NCBI RefSeq assembly: GCF_958298935.1
Contig: NC_084921.1
Coordinates: forward strand, 35,421,501-35,485,500
DNA: 64,000 nt
Direction: 5' to 3'
Source of the DNA: Phragmites australis
Lineage: Eukaryota; Streptophyta; Magnoliopsida; Poales; Poaceae
The translations under genes and the position numbers were made by a program. Below the pieces are notes generated by a model. That model was given only the letters and a program-made list of their open reading frames with translations, did no database searches and was not told the origin of the DNA. This document shows, in pieces, positions 10,547 through 21,981 of this stretch. Positions within the stretch are counted from its first letter, which is position 1. Every line of letters starts with the position of its first letter.

Positions 10547-12354
10547 AAATTCAGAACTTGCATGCAATCCCCTCTACTCAACGTACACGCTCAAGGCTGC
10601 CAACCTTTTGCTTTGTTTGTCCGGTCTCCGGTGCACTAATTCCGATTCCCGAGGGTTGAAAAAAACAGCGGCCTTTGTCCCTCTACTTGCCTAACTTCAT
10701 TTTATCACCGGCGCAGCGTTGTCAACCTCTCCATAACCGTGCATACATTTTGGTCACAATTGCTCAGCAATAACACCGAAGGAATTCCATCGTGGCTTTG
10801 GGTACAAATCCCTTTTTATTAATATAACAGACAACTTTTCTACCGATTCTTTAAAAAAAACTGTAGGAATGGGCTAATTTTCCATCAGAGGTTATGGATA
10901 CAAAAGACACCGATGTTTGGAATCAGGTATGAGAGTATGTAACGAATTTTAAGCTGCAAAACTGGTACCAGGACGGCTACTAAATTCCATGTTATCCACA
11001 TCGAGTTTCGTTCATGGTTTCAACGTTATTATGCGACAAACTTTGTGGTACTCTGCTCCTCTCAGCTGTGGCGAAGCCAGGGTCAGAATGATGGTGATGC
11101 TATAGTGTTGTTTGTCTAGTACCTTCAAACTAAACATAGGGTGAAAATGAGTTAGTTAATGTAAATTTTTCGTTTATCATGGTGCACGTGCATCAGGTAA
11201 CATATCGTAGCTTCGCCCCTGCCCCTTAGCCTATCTATCCATTTCTCAGGAGGCAGCTTGGAGGCATTTGAGCCGTCAGACACGGGTAGCCTAAATTCAA
11301 CCTGCGCGTGCCTTCGAAATTCCAAGGGATTCTCCTTCAGTTTGCACTCGCGTTTCTCAATTTGTGCTGACTACGAATGTCACAGCATTTGATTAGGTAC
11401 TTGATAGCTTTTCAGCCATATGAGGATCAGAAATGACAAGGAACCTCAGTACATTGGACGGCACCATGTGTAGAATTTGCTTTCAGTGAGCAACACATGC
11501 TTGCATAATTACATCTGTACCGGAATTGAGGAGTGTGTTCCCCATTGGATTGAGCATATTCAGCATCAGCACCTTATATAGATCGACACTAGGATGCAAG
11601 TAATGTAAACCAGTCAGCACCAAGCCACCAAACTAGTTGAATTTCGTCAAACAAGCTCACCTGGAATTCACATTCTTGGCCGAATCATTACTGTTATTCT
11701 TTTCTTGCCACATTTCGTGTAGGATGTCCGGGGATTTATTAATCGGTCGACATGATGGCGCCACCTGTGTCATTTTCTGTTTGCTCACTACGCCCCAGGG
11801 ACAAAGACATGCTTATTACAGGCATAAACCGGATACTCTGAAGATTGAGTAGCTGCACAATGCGTATTGCATAGTGCCGGCAATCCATCTTTTTATTCTA
11901 CGTGGATTTACTACCGAGGTCGTGCAGTTTGGTCAGGTCAGTTCACGGCAATTTCTGCTCTAGGTCTGTAATAGCTCAGTGGATAGCCTGCACGCTTAAC
12001 TACTAAACAATTCGCTCACCTATCAGAAAAGCTAGCCAGCCATCAGACAAGGCACGCCCTCCCCTTCCTGCCCTGCTCACACTGCTAGAATCTGCAGCTT
12101 GTCTTCCATTTCCTCATCAAAACACAACGCAACACAGCAGAGCCAGACCAGGAACAAGACAAAGCCGAGAAGCTCTCACACTCTTCTCTTCTCTTCTCCA
12201 CTCCCCTGTCTGCTCGGTTTGGTGGGTTCTGCTCACCGGTCTCCCTCACAGTATACAAAGCTCCATCCTCCATTCCTCCTGCACTCAGAGACCACTGGAA
12301 AACACCACACTCTCCATTCATACTCACGCAGGGCCGCTAGCTCCGCAAGAAACC
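10547..12354. other. Intergenic region and 5' flank of the MIZ1-like gene
   Basis: No supportable coding gene, although short ORFs occur. A small hAT-like element lies at 11063-11221. The stretch 12100-12350 is rich in CT tracts (ctcttctcttctcttctcc), typical of a plant 5' UTR, so the MIZ1-like transcript probably starts within about 250 bases of its ATG. A TATA-like word ttatatag occurs at 11573 but is far upstream. Confidence 0.5.
11063..11221. mobile_element. Candidate non-autonomous hAT-like element
   Basis: The left end cagctgtggcgaagccagg resembles the reverse complement of the right end, which reads caggggcgaagctacg. This is a common hAT-type terminal sequence in plants. Length about 159 bp. 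I could not see a convincing 8-bp target duplication, so family assignment is tentative. Confidence 0.4.
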
Positions 12355-13224
12355 ATGAGGAGCATCATGGCAAGGAGCGCGCATGAGTCCTCCTTCTCTT
12401 TCTCCCGGAGGAACTTTAAGTGGCCGGTTCTTGCCAAGAGCAGCAGCCATGGCGCCACGGCCGGCGGGGAGGAAGGCTTCGTCAAGGGCTCGGAGGCCGA
12501 CGACGAGGATGAGGCGGCCATGGCGTTCTCCTCGAGCTGCCCGTCGTTCCACTCGGAGGACTTCGTTTCCCCGCTGCCGCCCAAGCCGTCGAAGCAGCGC
12601 AAGCAGAAGGGCCGCACGGCGGTCTCGCGGCTGCGCGCGGCGCTGGCAGCGGCCATCGCCGGGCGGCACCGGTCTGTCGGGCTCGGCGCGCGGCTCACGG
12701 GCACGCTCTACGGCCACCGCCGCGGCCACGTCCACCTCGCGTTCCAGGTGGACCCGCGCGCGTGCCCCGCGCTGTTGCTGGAGCTGGCCGCGCCCACGGC
12801 GTCGCTGGTGCGCGAGATGGCCTCTGGCCTCGTGCGCATCGCGCTCGAGTGCGACCGCGCCAAGCGCGCCTTCCCGAGCGCCGCGGCTATGGCCGGCTCC
12901 CACGCCGGCGGCGGAGGTAGGAAGCTGGTGGAGGAGAAGGTGTGGCGCGCGTGCTGCAACGGCAAGGGCTGCGGGTACGCGGTGCGGCGCGAGTGCGCCG
13001 CCGCGGACTGGCGGGTGCTGCGCGCGCTGGAGCCCGTGTCCATGGGCGCTGGGGTCATACCGGCCGCGTGCGGCGGCGGCGAGGGAGACGTCATGTACAT
13101 GCGCGCGCGCTTCGAGCGCGTCGTGGGCTCCCGCGACTCGGAGGCGTTCTACATGATGAACCCGGACAGCAGCACCGGCAACAATGGCGGCCCGGAGCTT
13201 AGCATCTACCTCCTCAGAGTTTGA
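12355..13224 (+). CDS. MIZU-KUSSEI 1-like (DUF617) protein
   Basis: An intact single-exon ORF of 289 residues. Residues about 111-289 form the MIZ1/DUF617 domain: GTLYGHRRGHVHLAFQ, LLLELAAPTASLVREMASG, WRACCNGKGCGYAVRRE, VSMGAGVIPA, YMRARFERVVGSRDSEAFYM and the C-terminal ELSIYLLRV are all diagnostic. The N-terminal third is Ser-rich and low complexity with an acidic patch (EADDEDEA), as in relatives. In Arabidopsis MIZ1 is needed for root hydrotropism and acts at the ER/cytosol; other family members are poorly characterised, so the exact role here is inferred only at family level. The ATG at 12355 is first in frame; a second Met lies five codons in. Very high GC, especially at third positions, is usual for intronless grass genes. 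Long opposite-strand ORFs are shadows. Confidence 0.93.
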   Translation: MRSIMARSAHESSFSFSRRNFKWPVLAKSSSHGATAGGEEGFVKGSEADDEDEAAMAFSSSCPSFHSEDFVSPLPPKPSKQRKQKGRTAVSRLRAALAAAIAGRHRSVGLGARLTGTLYGHRRGHVHLAFQVDPRACPALLLELAAPTASLVREMASGLVRIALECDRAKRAFPSAAAMAGSHAGGGGRKLVEEKVWRACCNGKGCGYAVRRECAAADWRVLRALEPVSMGAGVIPAACGGGEGDVMYMRARFERVVGSRDSEAFYMMNPDSSTGNNGGPELSIYLLRV

Positions 13225-13524
13225 TCGCACGTTCACCGCCAGCTCTCGCGACCTTGCATGCTTTAAGCTGCTCTTTTCCCCCCTTTTTTACTTGTGTTTT
13301 CTTTCGTGTTATGGTTTGGTTGTTGTCGAAAAATGCATGTGCCGTTTAGACCACTAGAACATGGGAACGGGATGGAAAGTTTCTAGTAAGATTATAGGGA
13401 GATTGTGATCAAAGTGAGCTCATGAGGTAGAGGTGACGGTGTTGTAAGGTTAATGTAGTGATGAAATGGGTATGTCTTCCCGTAAACCGGTTTTACTAAC
13501 GAGCGCGTGTCACTGGTGATTGAC
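13225..13524. other. 3' UTR and flank of the MIZ1-like gene
   Basis: T-rich sequence after the stop (cccccttttttacttgtg) is typical of a plant 3' UTR. I see no other gene. Confidence 0.5.
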
Positions 13525-13558
13525 TATATATATATATATATATAATATATATATGTAT
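13525..13558. repeat. (TA)n microsatellite
   Basis: An almost uninterrupted TA dinucleotide run with one phase change, ending in gtatgtatg. Confidence 0.95.
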
Positions 13559-13569
13559 GTATGGGGTCT

Positions 13570-13630
13570 CTAAATTTTAGGGGCTCCGGGCGACCGCCCC
13601 GCTCGCCCTCCCCTCAGGGCCGGCCCTGGA
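13570..13630 (-). mobile_element. Solitary hAT-like terminus
   Basis: Read leftwards from 13630 the sequence begins cagggccggccctgagggg and continues GC-rich with gggcgaccgcccggagcccc. This resembles terminal sequences of a hAT-type grass element. No matching opposite end is seen on the left, where the TA microsatellite begins, so the element is truncated. Confidence 0.45.
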
Positions 13631-13916
13631 TTGACTTGAGTGGAGGAGAACAATGGTCTTTCATAAATGAACACACGGTTGTAGTGGAGTTGTAAATTGT
13701 TTTGCGTGGAGAACTCATAATCGGAAGGTTGAAATAATGGTCTCGTAAATGAGTGACGGAGTTGTACACAAATGATTCTGCGTAGAATATTTTCCGTGTT
13801 GGGTGGGAAAAATATAAAAGTAGGCAATATATATGATCATATTTATTAAAGTAAATAATATGTTATCATATTTACAATTTTAGTATGCGTATTTGATATC
13901 TTATTTATCAAAACTA

Positions 13917-14103
13917 TTTTTCGATACACGAGATGTCGAATATAGGTATACTTCACCATTTTCGACACACGAGATGTTAAATATGGGTTGATCCTATCAT
14001 TTTCGACACACAAGATGTTGAATATGACACTGTAAACTATATTCGGTACCTTATGTGCTGAAAATCAAGTGAACATATTCGACATCTTATCTGTTGGATA
14101 TGA
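13917..14103. repeat. Direct and inverted copies of a 26-bp motif
   Basis: The word ttttcgacacacgagatgt occurs three times in direct orientation at 13917, 13959 and 14000 (period about 42). Two diverged inverted copies follow near 14040 (attcggtaccttatgtgctg) and 14077 (attcgacatcttatctgttg). Mixed orientation is reminiscent of subterminal transposase-binding repeats of DNA transposons. Confidence 0.75.
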
Positions 14104-14124
14104 CTGGGATTACTGTATAGTCAC

Positions 14125-14355
14125 GCTTGTGTGGTAACTGCTTTTGTAACATATGTATTTGTGTGGTAGCTGTTCTTACAAAATGTTACAACACATTTAT
14201 TTATGTGATAACTATTCTTACAACGCGTGTGCTTATGTGGTAACTGTTCTTATAACACTTATGCTTATATGGTAACTGTTCTTACAATTTCTTATAACGT
14301 ATGTGCTTATGTGATAACTGCTTTTACAATTTATGTGTTTATATGATATTTATTC
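14125..14355. repeat. AT-rich minisatellite, about seven units of 32-42 bp
   Basis: Units share cttatgtggtaactgttctt followed by acaac- or ataacg-containing spacers of variable length. About seven diverged units run in tandem, and a single stray unit lies near 14656. No coding potential. Confidence 0.8.
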
Positions 14356-15955
14356 ATAATGGATTCGTCCCAAAAACCTTCCGCTGAGCTGAGCATTTGT
14401 CTTCTTGGACTCTTTATTTGTTTTGGATAACTGAAATTCAATCATGAGAAAGTAGATCATTTCATTTTGAACCAGCCCCACAGTTAAATAGTATGAGTGG
14501 AGGGCATATCTTTAGCTCGAGCAGCATCCGCTCCTGAAATGTGAGTGAAGCTTTAAACGAACAGGATTAGATACTCTGATAGTCCATGCTGTAAACATGA
14601 GTGTTCGCCCTTGGCATTTTCTTGTTTAGGATTAAACTAAAGGGTTCACAATATTTATATGGTAATTGTTTTTATAATACGTGTGCTTGTCTTGTTTAAA
14701 AACTGAGTCAAAATATAGGTATGAATATATGTTATAGTTTGATCCTAAGCACATTAATATTAGCAATTACCAACTTTCGATAAATTAGAATTTATTTACT
14801 AATTTAAATGTGTATTTCAAAATTTCTAATTTACCATATAGTCTCAAAGGCTGTAAACAGTTTTAACACTTAGCCATATTTGAATATGCACAACTTAAAA
14901 TTTAGTAGTGACAATATTCCCCATTATATCATTGATCTCAAGATGCATACTGCATAGTTGTTGATACCTAGATCATCTTAAGATGATGATAGAAAGTGAC
15001 GATGTAAACTAGCGAAAGAATGCTTATCGTGCTAGTCCATGTTATCAGGGTAAGATAGTTATCATCTCTGAGATGGTGATTGAAAGTTATGAGAATAGGT
15101 AGAAGTAAATCCACTATTATTTTCAGGGTCATTAGTGTCCTCCAGAGATAGAGGTCTTAGAGAGAGGGGTCGTTAGGGGCATAAAATCGTTGTCCTCATC
15201 GTCATCTTAGCTATCGTTATAGGTGTCCATAAAAAGCCCGTACTGGAAGATTCCGCTATAGATTTATTGCTCCTTGACTACAACGTTATGACTCTGCACA
15301 GAAGCACAAATCCCTTATTATTTAAGAAACATTAAACCATTATTATATATCTTAATTAATATGTAATAATACTAAATAAATAAGTAATAAATAAAGTTAT
15401 GTATCCTAATTATTTGATAAATATTAAATAAATTAAAAGTAATTACATTAATAATACAGTGAATAAGATGTAATAGAGATTACTATGAAAATAAAGTGAA
15501 TAATACATGTGTCATGAACAAGTATAAGTGCACCACCTACTCAACAACAACGACGTCACACACAATCTCCAGGAGTGTAAGCGTCTGGCAGGTGTGTGAC
15601 CCTCATCGCAATGCTCTGCGCTGGCCCTTGTCACGTGTGTTCTTGCTCGTCATCGTCCTACCATATTGGACCCCATCGAACGTGTATCCAGACCCGCTAA
15701 CTTGGCCCAGCATGTACCATGATGAAAGATCCTCATGTGGAAGTATGGACGCCTGTAATATGTGCTCTGATGGAGTCCAGTGTGCCGAAGTCTCACCATG
15801 CTGGTACTACTATGAACCTCCTGGCGCATTAGGATATTAGGGGTACTGGCCGCTTAGAAATTCGGCGGATCTACCGGCTTGCATTGTAGCAACCCAGTTA
15901 GAATCATGTGTGCCGCTTGAGTTAGATGTCTGCTGCATGCAATCAATGGCGTCCA
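14356..15955. other. Anonymous DNA, no gene seen
   Basis: AT-rich to neutral sequence without recognisable coding content. The plus-strand ORF at 15496-15840 has no family resemblance and lies next to the minus-strand plant-mobile-domain relic, so I treat it as non-coding. Confidence 0.45.
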
Positions 15956-15959
15956 CGTG

Positions 15960-17430
15960 ATGAGTTGATACTACATGCGGATGTACTGCGGGGGTTGTGA
16001 ACCCAGTGTACACTGCTCGGGCTTAGGAGCCTCCATGCACTCCTCAGCTTCAGCACCGGAACGTGACATATGATGCTTCGCAGCCGAAGGTGCCTTTTGC
16101 GACTGTGCCTGAACAGGTTCCTCACGTGCATTGGATGAGCGCCTGCTATGGGAGGCATGAGACAGGTCCATGGCTAGTAGGTCGTACCCCCTCGAACGCG
16201 GGGAATAACCACCTAGACCACATAATATGGACAACAAGCGAGATCCTCTCGTCCTAATGTAATCCCAGAGAGGGTTTCGATCCCTTCGTGTTGATGACCC
16301 GCTTGCTTCCCCATAAGCTTGCTCAGCCTGCGTATCATAGGTTTAACTAATAAAAATCGTTAGAAGTACCGCATCAACTACCACACCATAAAGAAGGTGG
16401 GCACGATCCTCGAAGAAGGGTCTGGGGCCGACTCTACAAGTCCGCTGAGTAAGGTGGCATGAGTACGCGAATAGTACCCTAAAAGGTACTCCCAATACAT
16501 ACCGTCGTCGTATTGTCCAGCAGGAACGATGACATCCACTGCAGCTGACTCCAACCACCTGTTTATGTGCTCGCCATTAATGGATGACCAGTCCTGCATG
16601 CTTGCGGTCCCCTATGCGTTTCTCCTATACATGAAATAAACAATTATAATTTCTTAACATGGATCACCTAAGGTAATAATGGTACGTACAATAACACACT
16701 TGTGCGCCCATCCAATGTCTCGTGGGTGAGGTACTGGAACCAATTGTTTTGGTACCCAAACTACCTTTGTATACACTGAGGAGAATATACTTCTACGTCG
16801 CTCATATACAACAAGAAGCATTCGATCATCCATAAGAGTGAGTCACGCAAACAAGAGGATGCGATGAGGTCTCTCGTCGCAATTTTGGTCACTCGTGTCA
16901 TACGCCATGGATCACACTCCACGATATCGACGCTGAGGACGTTCAGATCACCGATCACCCGAGAGTAGTTAGCCTGGCATGAATCCACCGATATCACATC
17001 GTAAGCCTTATGTTGTATGCAATGCCATCGGAGATGGAGACTGGATAGTAGCTCTTGCTCACTCAAGATCGACAAACCGGGAGGTACTCCCAGCTCCATA
17101 GTTGTAACAGGTGTAAGCAGTCTGAAACAGATCCATTCTTCTTTAACCGCTGTGTTGCGATACACAATCCTCTGTACGTAGCAGCCAGCAAGCCGATCCT
17201 CAACTGTAAGATGTCGACTTATAAGGACATAATGCGAGTTGACGTTCTAACCATACAATATAAGAGAAAACATAATCATCTTCTGTGTTGCAGAACATGA
17301 TGCATCCCAACACGATGTACAAGTACACCTCATAATGCTGCATAACTGTAGCTTTATCCGCATTCGGTGGGCATGGACCGAATTGTGGCAAGCCATGGAT
17401 TCAGGACATGGAGAGGCCAACATCCTTCAT
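15960..17430 (-). pseudogene. Plant mobile domain (PMD/MAIN-like) gene relic
   Basis: Minus-strand frames in order resemble the plant mobile domain found in MAIN-like proteins and in proteins annotated as serine/threonine phosphatase 7 long form homologue. Near 17300 is HYEVYLYIVLGCIMF; near 17150 IGLLAATYRGLCIATQR then LLQLWSWEYLPV; near 16990 LRWHCIQHKAYDVISVDS; near 16870 TRDLIASSCLRDSLLWMIE; near 16570 DWSSINGEHINRWLESA and GMYWEYLLGYYSRTHATLL. At least two frameshifts and a TGA after LPVCRS break the frame, although possible intron borders (for example before the segment at about 16613) suggest it derives from a spliced gene. PMD genes are often carried by transposons. A gypsy element sits just upstream at 17551 and probably disrupted the 5' end. 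Confidence 0.75.
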
Positions 17431-17550
17431 GTTATATTGCACACCAAACTTATAAAATGCAGATGGTTAGTGAAGCATGAATAGCACTAGAACATATGAA
17501 ATGCATTACATAACAAATAATTAACTGCCCTGAACGTAACTCTTCCACTT

Positions 17551-18300
17551 TGATGCGCGTTTGCCTGATCTTCTGAAGGTAATATGATAAGTCGATTGGT
17601 GGAGTTTCGACGTTGATGATCCAAAGGCTCCGAACAGAACAGATCGAGAACCATCGTAACCACTATACCACTACTCTGTGGTTATCAACCATACCAAGAC
17701 GTAGTTGACCTCGTCAAGAAGACTTTCCTGCAAGCAAATCAAGAACATAAATAAGAACAGGTAGATACAATCTAAATATTGCTAATTACCAATAGAATAC
17801 TCAAGTTGGGGTTTAACAAACTGAACAAACGGTGAAACTATATAGAACAGAATAATCCAAGCAAAACCCAAGCCTAAACTACGATGACTACTGTATATAT
17901 AGGAGGGACGTGAGGAGGTCGACCTAGGGTTGTGCAACCATGGAAAGAGGTGTGCACAACCTGGACTCCGACCCCGACATAATTACAAGACCGACCTAGG
18001 TCCAAAACAGTGGTGCAACACCTTATTTCTTTGACTCTGACTAAACTATAAGGAATATTTGGTCGAGCTCTTATCCATTGGAAAGGACTTGTCGTAAGTT
18101 TTCCAGAATATCTAAGATTGTCTAAAACAAACTTCGTATGAGAGAGTTATGCTTGTTTTACTAATGTGCTATCTTGTGACTCGACCACAACCACGACTAG
18201 AGCTCAGCCTCGAGTCCGAGTAGACTTGGCCTTGAAGGGTGACGTCCAGGTAAGGTTGTGGTGCTTCTTTCACGTTTCTAAGCAATTAAACATCACAAGA
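17551..18300 (-). repeat. 3' LTR of the gypsy element (U3 boundary uncertain)
   Basis: Minus-strand LTR ending in CA at 17551. A TATA box (read on minus: ctatatatac) lies at about 17894-17902, and U5 after it matches the right copy. The U3 start is uncertain; caattaaacatcaca near 18283-18297 is a plausible border because pol coding remnants begin by 18394. Confidence 0.65.
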
Positions 18301-18393
18301 ATTTAGTTAGGAATCCATCCAAGGAAGCAGAACAGGGAGAAACGGGTTCACTTCGTGGTCTAATTGTCATGCATATGCTCTTGTAATTGGACC

Positions 18394-19490
18394 TTATATG
18401 ATTTGAGAATTATTGATGGTATTGATCGTATCCGAAGGAACTATGGACTCATTATCCTCCCCTTCTTGAATTGGAGTCGTCCTCGCCTTAAGCTCTTCTT
18501 CTTCTCCTAAGTAGGGCTTCAGATTTGAAATGTTAAATGTGGGACTAATCCCAAAATCTATAGGTAGGTCCAATTTATATGCATTGTCATTGATTTTATC
18601 AATTATCTTAAATAGTTCTAGAAACCTATCCTTTCTCAAATGCAACCAAACTAAATCACCCAGTTCAAATTTTATTTTCTTCCTACCTTTACTTCCAGCA
18701 ATCTTATACTTTTCAGTCATGCTCTCTATATTCTTTTTAGTGGTTTCATGCAACTTAAGAATGAATTTAGCACGTTTCTTAGTATCTAATTAAGTCTTTC
18801 AAAAGTAGGCAAAGATATAAAATCAATAGGAGCATGGGGATTAAATACACACACTACTTGGAACGGACTTACTTTGGTGGTGGAGTGTACCAATCTATTG
18901 TAAGCATATTCAATATGTGGTAAATACTCTTTCCACATTCTCAAATTCTTCTTTAGAACTACCCGTAACATGGTCGATAATGTACGATTGATAACATCTA
19001 TTTGACCTAGGTTTGGGGATGACACGTAGTAGAAAATAACAGCTTTGTTCCCAATTTATTCCAAAGTGATCTCCAAAAGTGACTCAATAACTGTGTCACG
19101 ATCCGAGATGATAGTATTAGACATTCAATGTAGTCGAACAATTTCACTGAAAAACAAATCAGCTATATTTGTAGCATCATTGCTCTTGTGACATGATATA
19201 AAATATGTTATTTTAGAAAAACGATCCACAATTACAAATATGCTATCCCTCCTCCTCTTTATCCTAGGCAATCCTAAAATAAAATACATGGAAATATCCT
19301 CATAAGGTGTACTAGAAACAGGAAGAGGCATGTAAAGATCATGTGGATTTAAGCGAGACCTAGCTTTATTGCAAGTGGTACAACGTGACACATAGTGCTC
19401 AACGTCACATCTCATCTTTGGCAAAAAAAAAATGAGCGGACAACACATCTTCAGTCTTCTTTGCTCTAAAATATGCTATCAATCCTCCTC
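18394..19490 (-). pseudogene. Gypsy integrase remnant with lost first catalytic Asp
   Basis: Minus-strand pieces cover the His/Cys zinc region (HYVSRCTTCNKARS), the core (GLPRIKRRRDSIFVIVDRFSK), LSTMLRVVLKKNLRMWKEYLPH and the C-terminal domain (GDLVWLHLRKDRF, INDNAYKLDLP, PTFNISNLKPYLGEEEE). In the core the segment normally SMDF reads SMYF at about 19287-19295, so the first Asp of the D,D-35-E triad is Tyr. Frames are split at about 18790, 19030 and 19125. Confidence 0.88.
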
Positions 19491-19499
19491 CACACGCCT

Positions 19500-20213
19500 C
19501 CTACAACAACAAAAGACAAATGGAGCTAGCTAGAATGCATAGCTTGTTAGCACGACAGAGCAATCCGTCATTCACCACATGTTTATTCTATGTTTTCCCT
19601 TCTTTACAATATTCAGGAACTTCTTTAAAATCCAAATCAACAGTATATAATTGTTTAATGGTATCTAAACTAAAAATCTTATAATCCAGTTGAGATAACA
19701 TGGTATAACGACTAGAAAGCGCATCAACTATTACATTGTCGTTTCCTTTATTATGTTTTATGACATATGGAAATGACTTAATAAATTCTTCCTATTTAGC
19801 ATGTCGTTTATTCAGTGTAGCTTGAACCCTAATATGTTTCAACGATTCATGATCAGAATGTATAACAATTTCTTTGGGCCATAGGTAATGTTGCCAAGTT
19901 TCAAGCACTCGAACTAAAGAATACAATTTCTTATCATAGGTAGAATAATTCAGACTTGGCCTATTTAATTTCTCGCTGAAATAAGCAATAGGTTTACCTT
20001 CTTAAATTAACAAACCTCTAATTTCAATCCCACTACCATCATATTCTAGGTCAAAGGTCTTACCAAATCAGGAAGTTAGAGCAATGGAGCATGGGTGAGC
20101 TTTTCTTTCAATAACTTGAATGCTTGTTGTGCAGGTTCCTATTTGAAAACTACTCCTTTCTTTGTCAACTCATTTAGTGGAGCAGCAATGGTGCTAAAAT
20201 CCTGCACAAATCG
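19500..20213 (-). pseudogene. Gypsy RNase H/connection remnant
   Basis: Broken minus-strand frames between the RT and integrase parts include segments typical of gypsy RNase H, such as the run around 19830-19960 encoding [23 protein letters not shown] residues. Several stops prevent a single ORF. Confidence 0.65.
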
Positions 20214-20960
20214 TCAATAGAAACACGTAAGACCATGAAAGTTTATCACTTGTGTAATAGTCTCAGGAGTTGGCCAGCTCTTTATGGCTTCGATTTTTTC
20301 TTCATCCACCTTTATTCCCTGTAGAGTAACAACATAGCCAAAAAAAGAGACTCGATCCATGCAAAAGGTGCATTTTTTGAGGTTACCAAACAAACGTGCA
20401 TCTCTCAAAGCGTTAAAAACAGCATATAAATGATCAAAGTGTAGCTCATATGACTTGCTGTAAATCAATATATCATCAAAATAAACCATCAAAAATCTTC
20501 CAATGAAGGCATGTAAAACCTCGTTCATCAATTGCATAAAAGTATTTGGGGCATTAGTTAACCCAAAAGTCACTACTAACCACTCATACAAACTAAACTT
20601 TGTTTTAAATGCAGTTTTTCATTCATCTCCAAGTTTTATCCTAATTTGGTGGTATCCATTTCGCAAGTCAATTTTAGTGAAAATTATGGAACCACTCAAC
20701 TCATCAAGCATATCATCTAACCTATGGATAGGATGATGATATCTGATAGTAATATTATTGATGGTTCTACAATCAAAACACATACGCTAACTATTGTCTT
20801 TCTTAGGAACCAAAAAAACAGGAACAATATAAGGACTAAGTCTTTCTCGTACATACCCGCAATCCAATAGATCTTGAACTTGTCGTTGAATTTCCTTAGT
20901 CTCTTCCGGGTTGGTCCTATATGCAGTACGGTTTGGTAAAGTTGCTTTCAGAATCAAATC
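20214..20960 (-). pseudogene. Gypsy reverse-transcriptase remnant with intact YFDD
   Basis: The open piece 20214-20591 encodes YEWLVVTFGLTNAPNTFMQLMN, the catalytic box VYFDDILIYSKS and the following thumb (LRDARLFGNLKKCTFC, GIKVDEEKIEAIKSWPTP). Upstream to about 20960 the fingers/palm can be followed with stops. The active-site aspartates are retained, unlike in the other two reverse transcriptases of this window. Confidence 0.88.
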
Positions 20961-21432
20961 AATTTGATTCTCAATCCCTCGAATAAGTGGTAATCCCGGG
21001 GTATCTCAGCTGAAAATACATCCATAAACTCTTACAAAAGATTAGCAACAGCAACAGGCAAAGAGCTAGATATATTCTCGAGTGAAACTAATGCCTCTTT
21101 ACATATCAAAGCATAGCATGGTAGCTCATTATCATAAATTTCAGCAAGGTCTTATTTAGTGGTAAACATAATACACCGTTTCAATTTAATTCCATTGGAC
21201 TTAGAAGTTGTTGTTGCTTTCTTCTTTTTGGGTGGAAAACTTTTTCCGCTACTTGCTGATTGTTATATTCATTCCCAAACACTTCTGTTTTCTTATTTTC
21301 AGTTACTTCTTGTTCACATTTCATAATTTCAGCGGGGGTTAAAGGTAAAAAAATTATTTTCTTTTCTTTATGCATAAGAGTGTACTTATTACTTCTACCA
21401 TAATATGTTGCATCAGTATCAAACTTACTTGG

Positions 21433-21981
21433 TCATACTAGAAAAAGCAAGAATGCTTGCATGAGAACTACATCGAAATCAGCATAATCATGTGATGAAC
21501 TAAGAGAAAAATGCACCCTAGATGTTTGCATTAACTTCATCTTACCACTGTTGTTGAACCATTGAATATGATAAAGGTAAGAATAGTTTCTTGTCGGCAA
21601 AACAAACTTCTTTATCATATCTAAACTTACCAAGGTGTTGCAGCTTCCTCCATCAATAATGACTCGAATACGATAATCCTTTACTATGAGGAACATCTGA
21701 AATAAATTGTGGCATTGTAGATGTTCCGCTTGCTTCATTTGAGTGCTTAATGCTCGTTGCACAAAGAGGTTATGATAATCTTCCATGGCAGTGGCATCGA
21801 ACACTTCCTCATGGTTGATATCTGTCTCACGTCCATCCTCATCACCTGTATTGTTACCTGCAAGTGCATATTCATCCTCAACATCACTAGTACTTACATA
21901 CCCACCATCTTCGGTTGCAATGTATGCTCGTTGACTGGGCAATCTTTCATGACATGGCTCATTCCCTTGCATCAGTGGCAT
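21433..21981 (-). pseudogene. Gypsy retropepsin-like protease remnant
   Basis: An open 182-codon piece. The N-terminal half is acidic linker (DVEDEYALAGNNTGDEDG). The protease part carries VIIDGGSCNTLVSLDMI; in this lineage DGGS occupies the place of the usual D-S/T-G catalytic motif. It continues to YHIQWFNNSGKMKL and DFDVVLMQA. The zinc knuckle (CHRCQ) lies just upstream at the gag end. Confidence 0.8.

Noticed and set aside
11970..12000. tRNA-like word tagctcagtggatag
   Set aside because: No B box or acceptor stem follows; only the A-box-like word matches.
12337..13236. 299-aa minus-strand ORF over the MIZ1-like gene
   Set aside because: It is a compositional shadow of the GC-rich coding strand: Ala/Arg-rich, no family resemblance, while the plus strand has a clear DUF617 domain.
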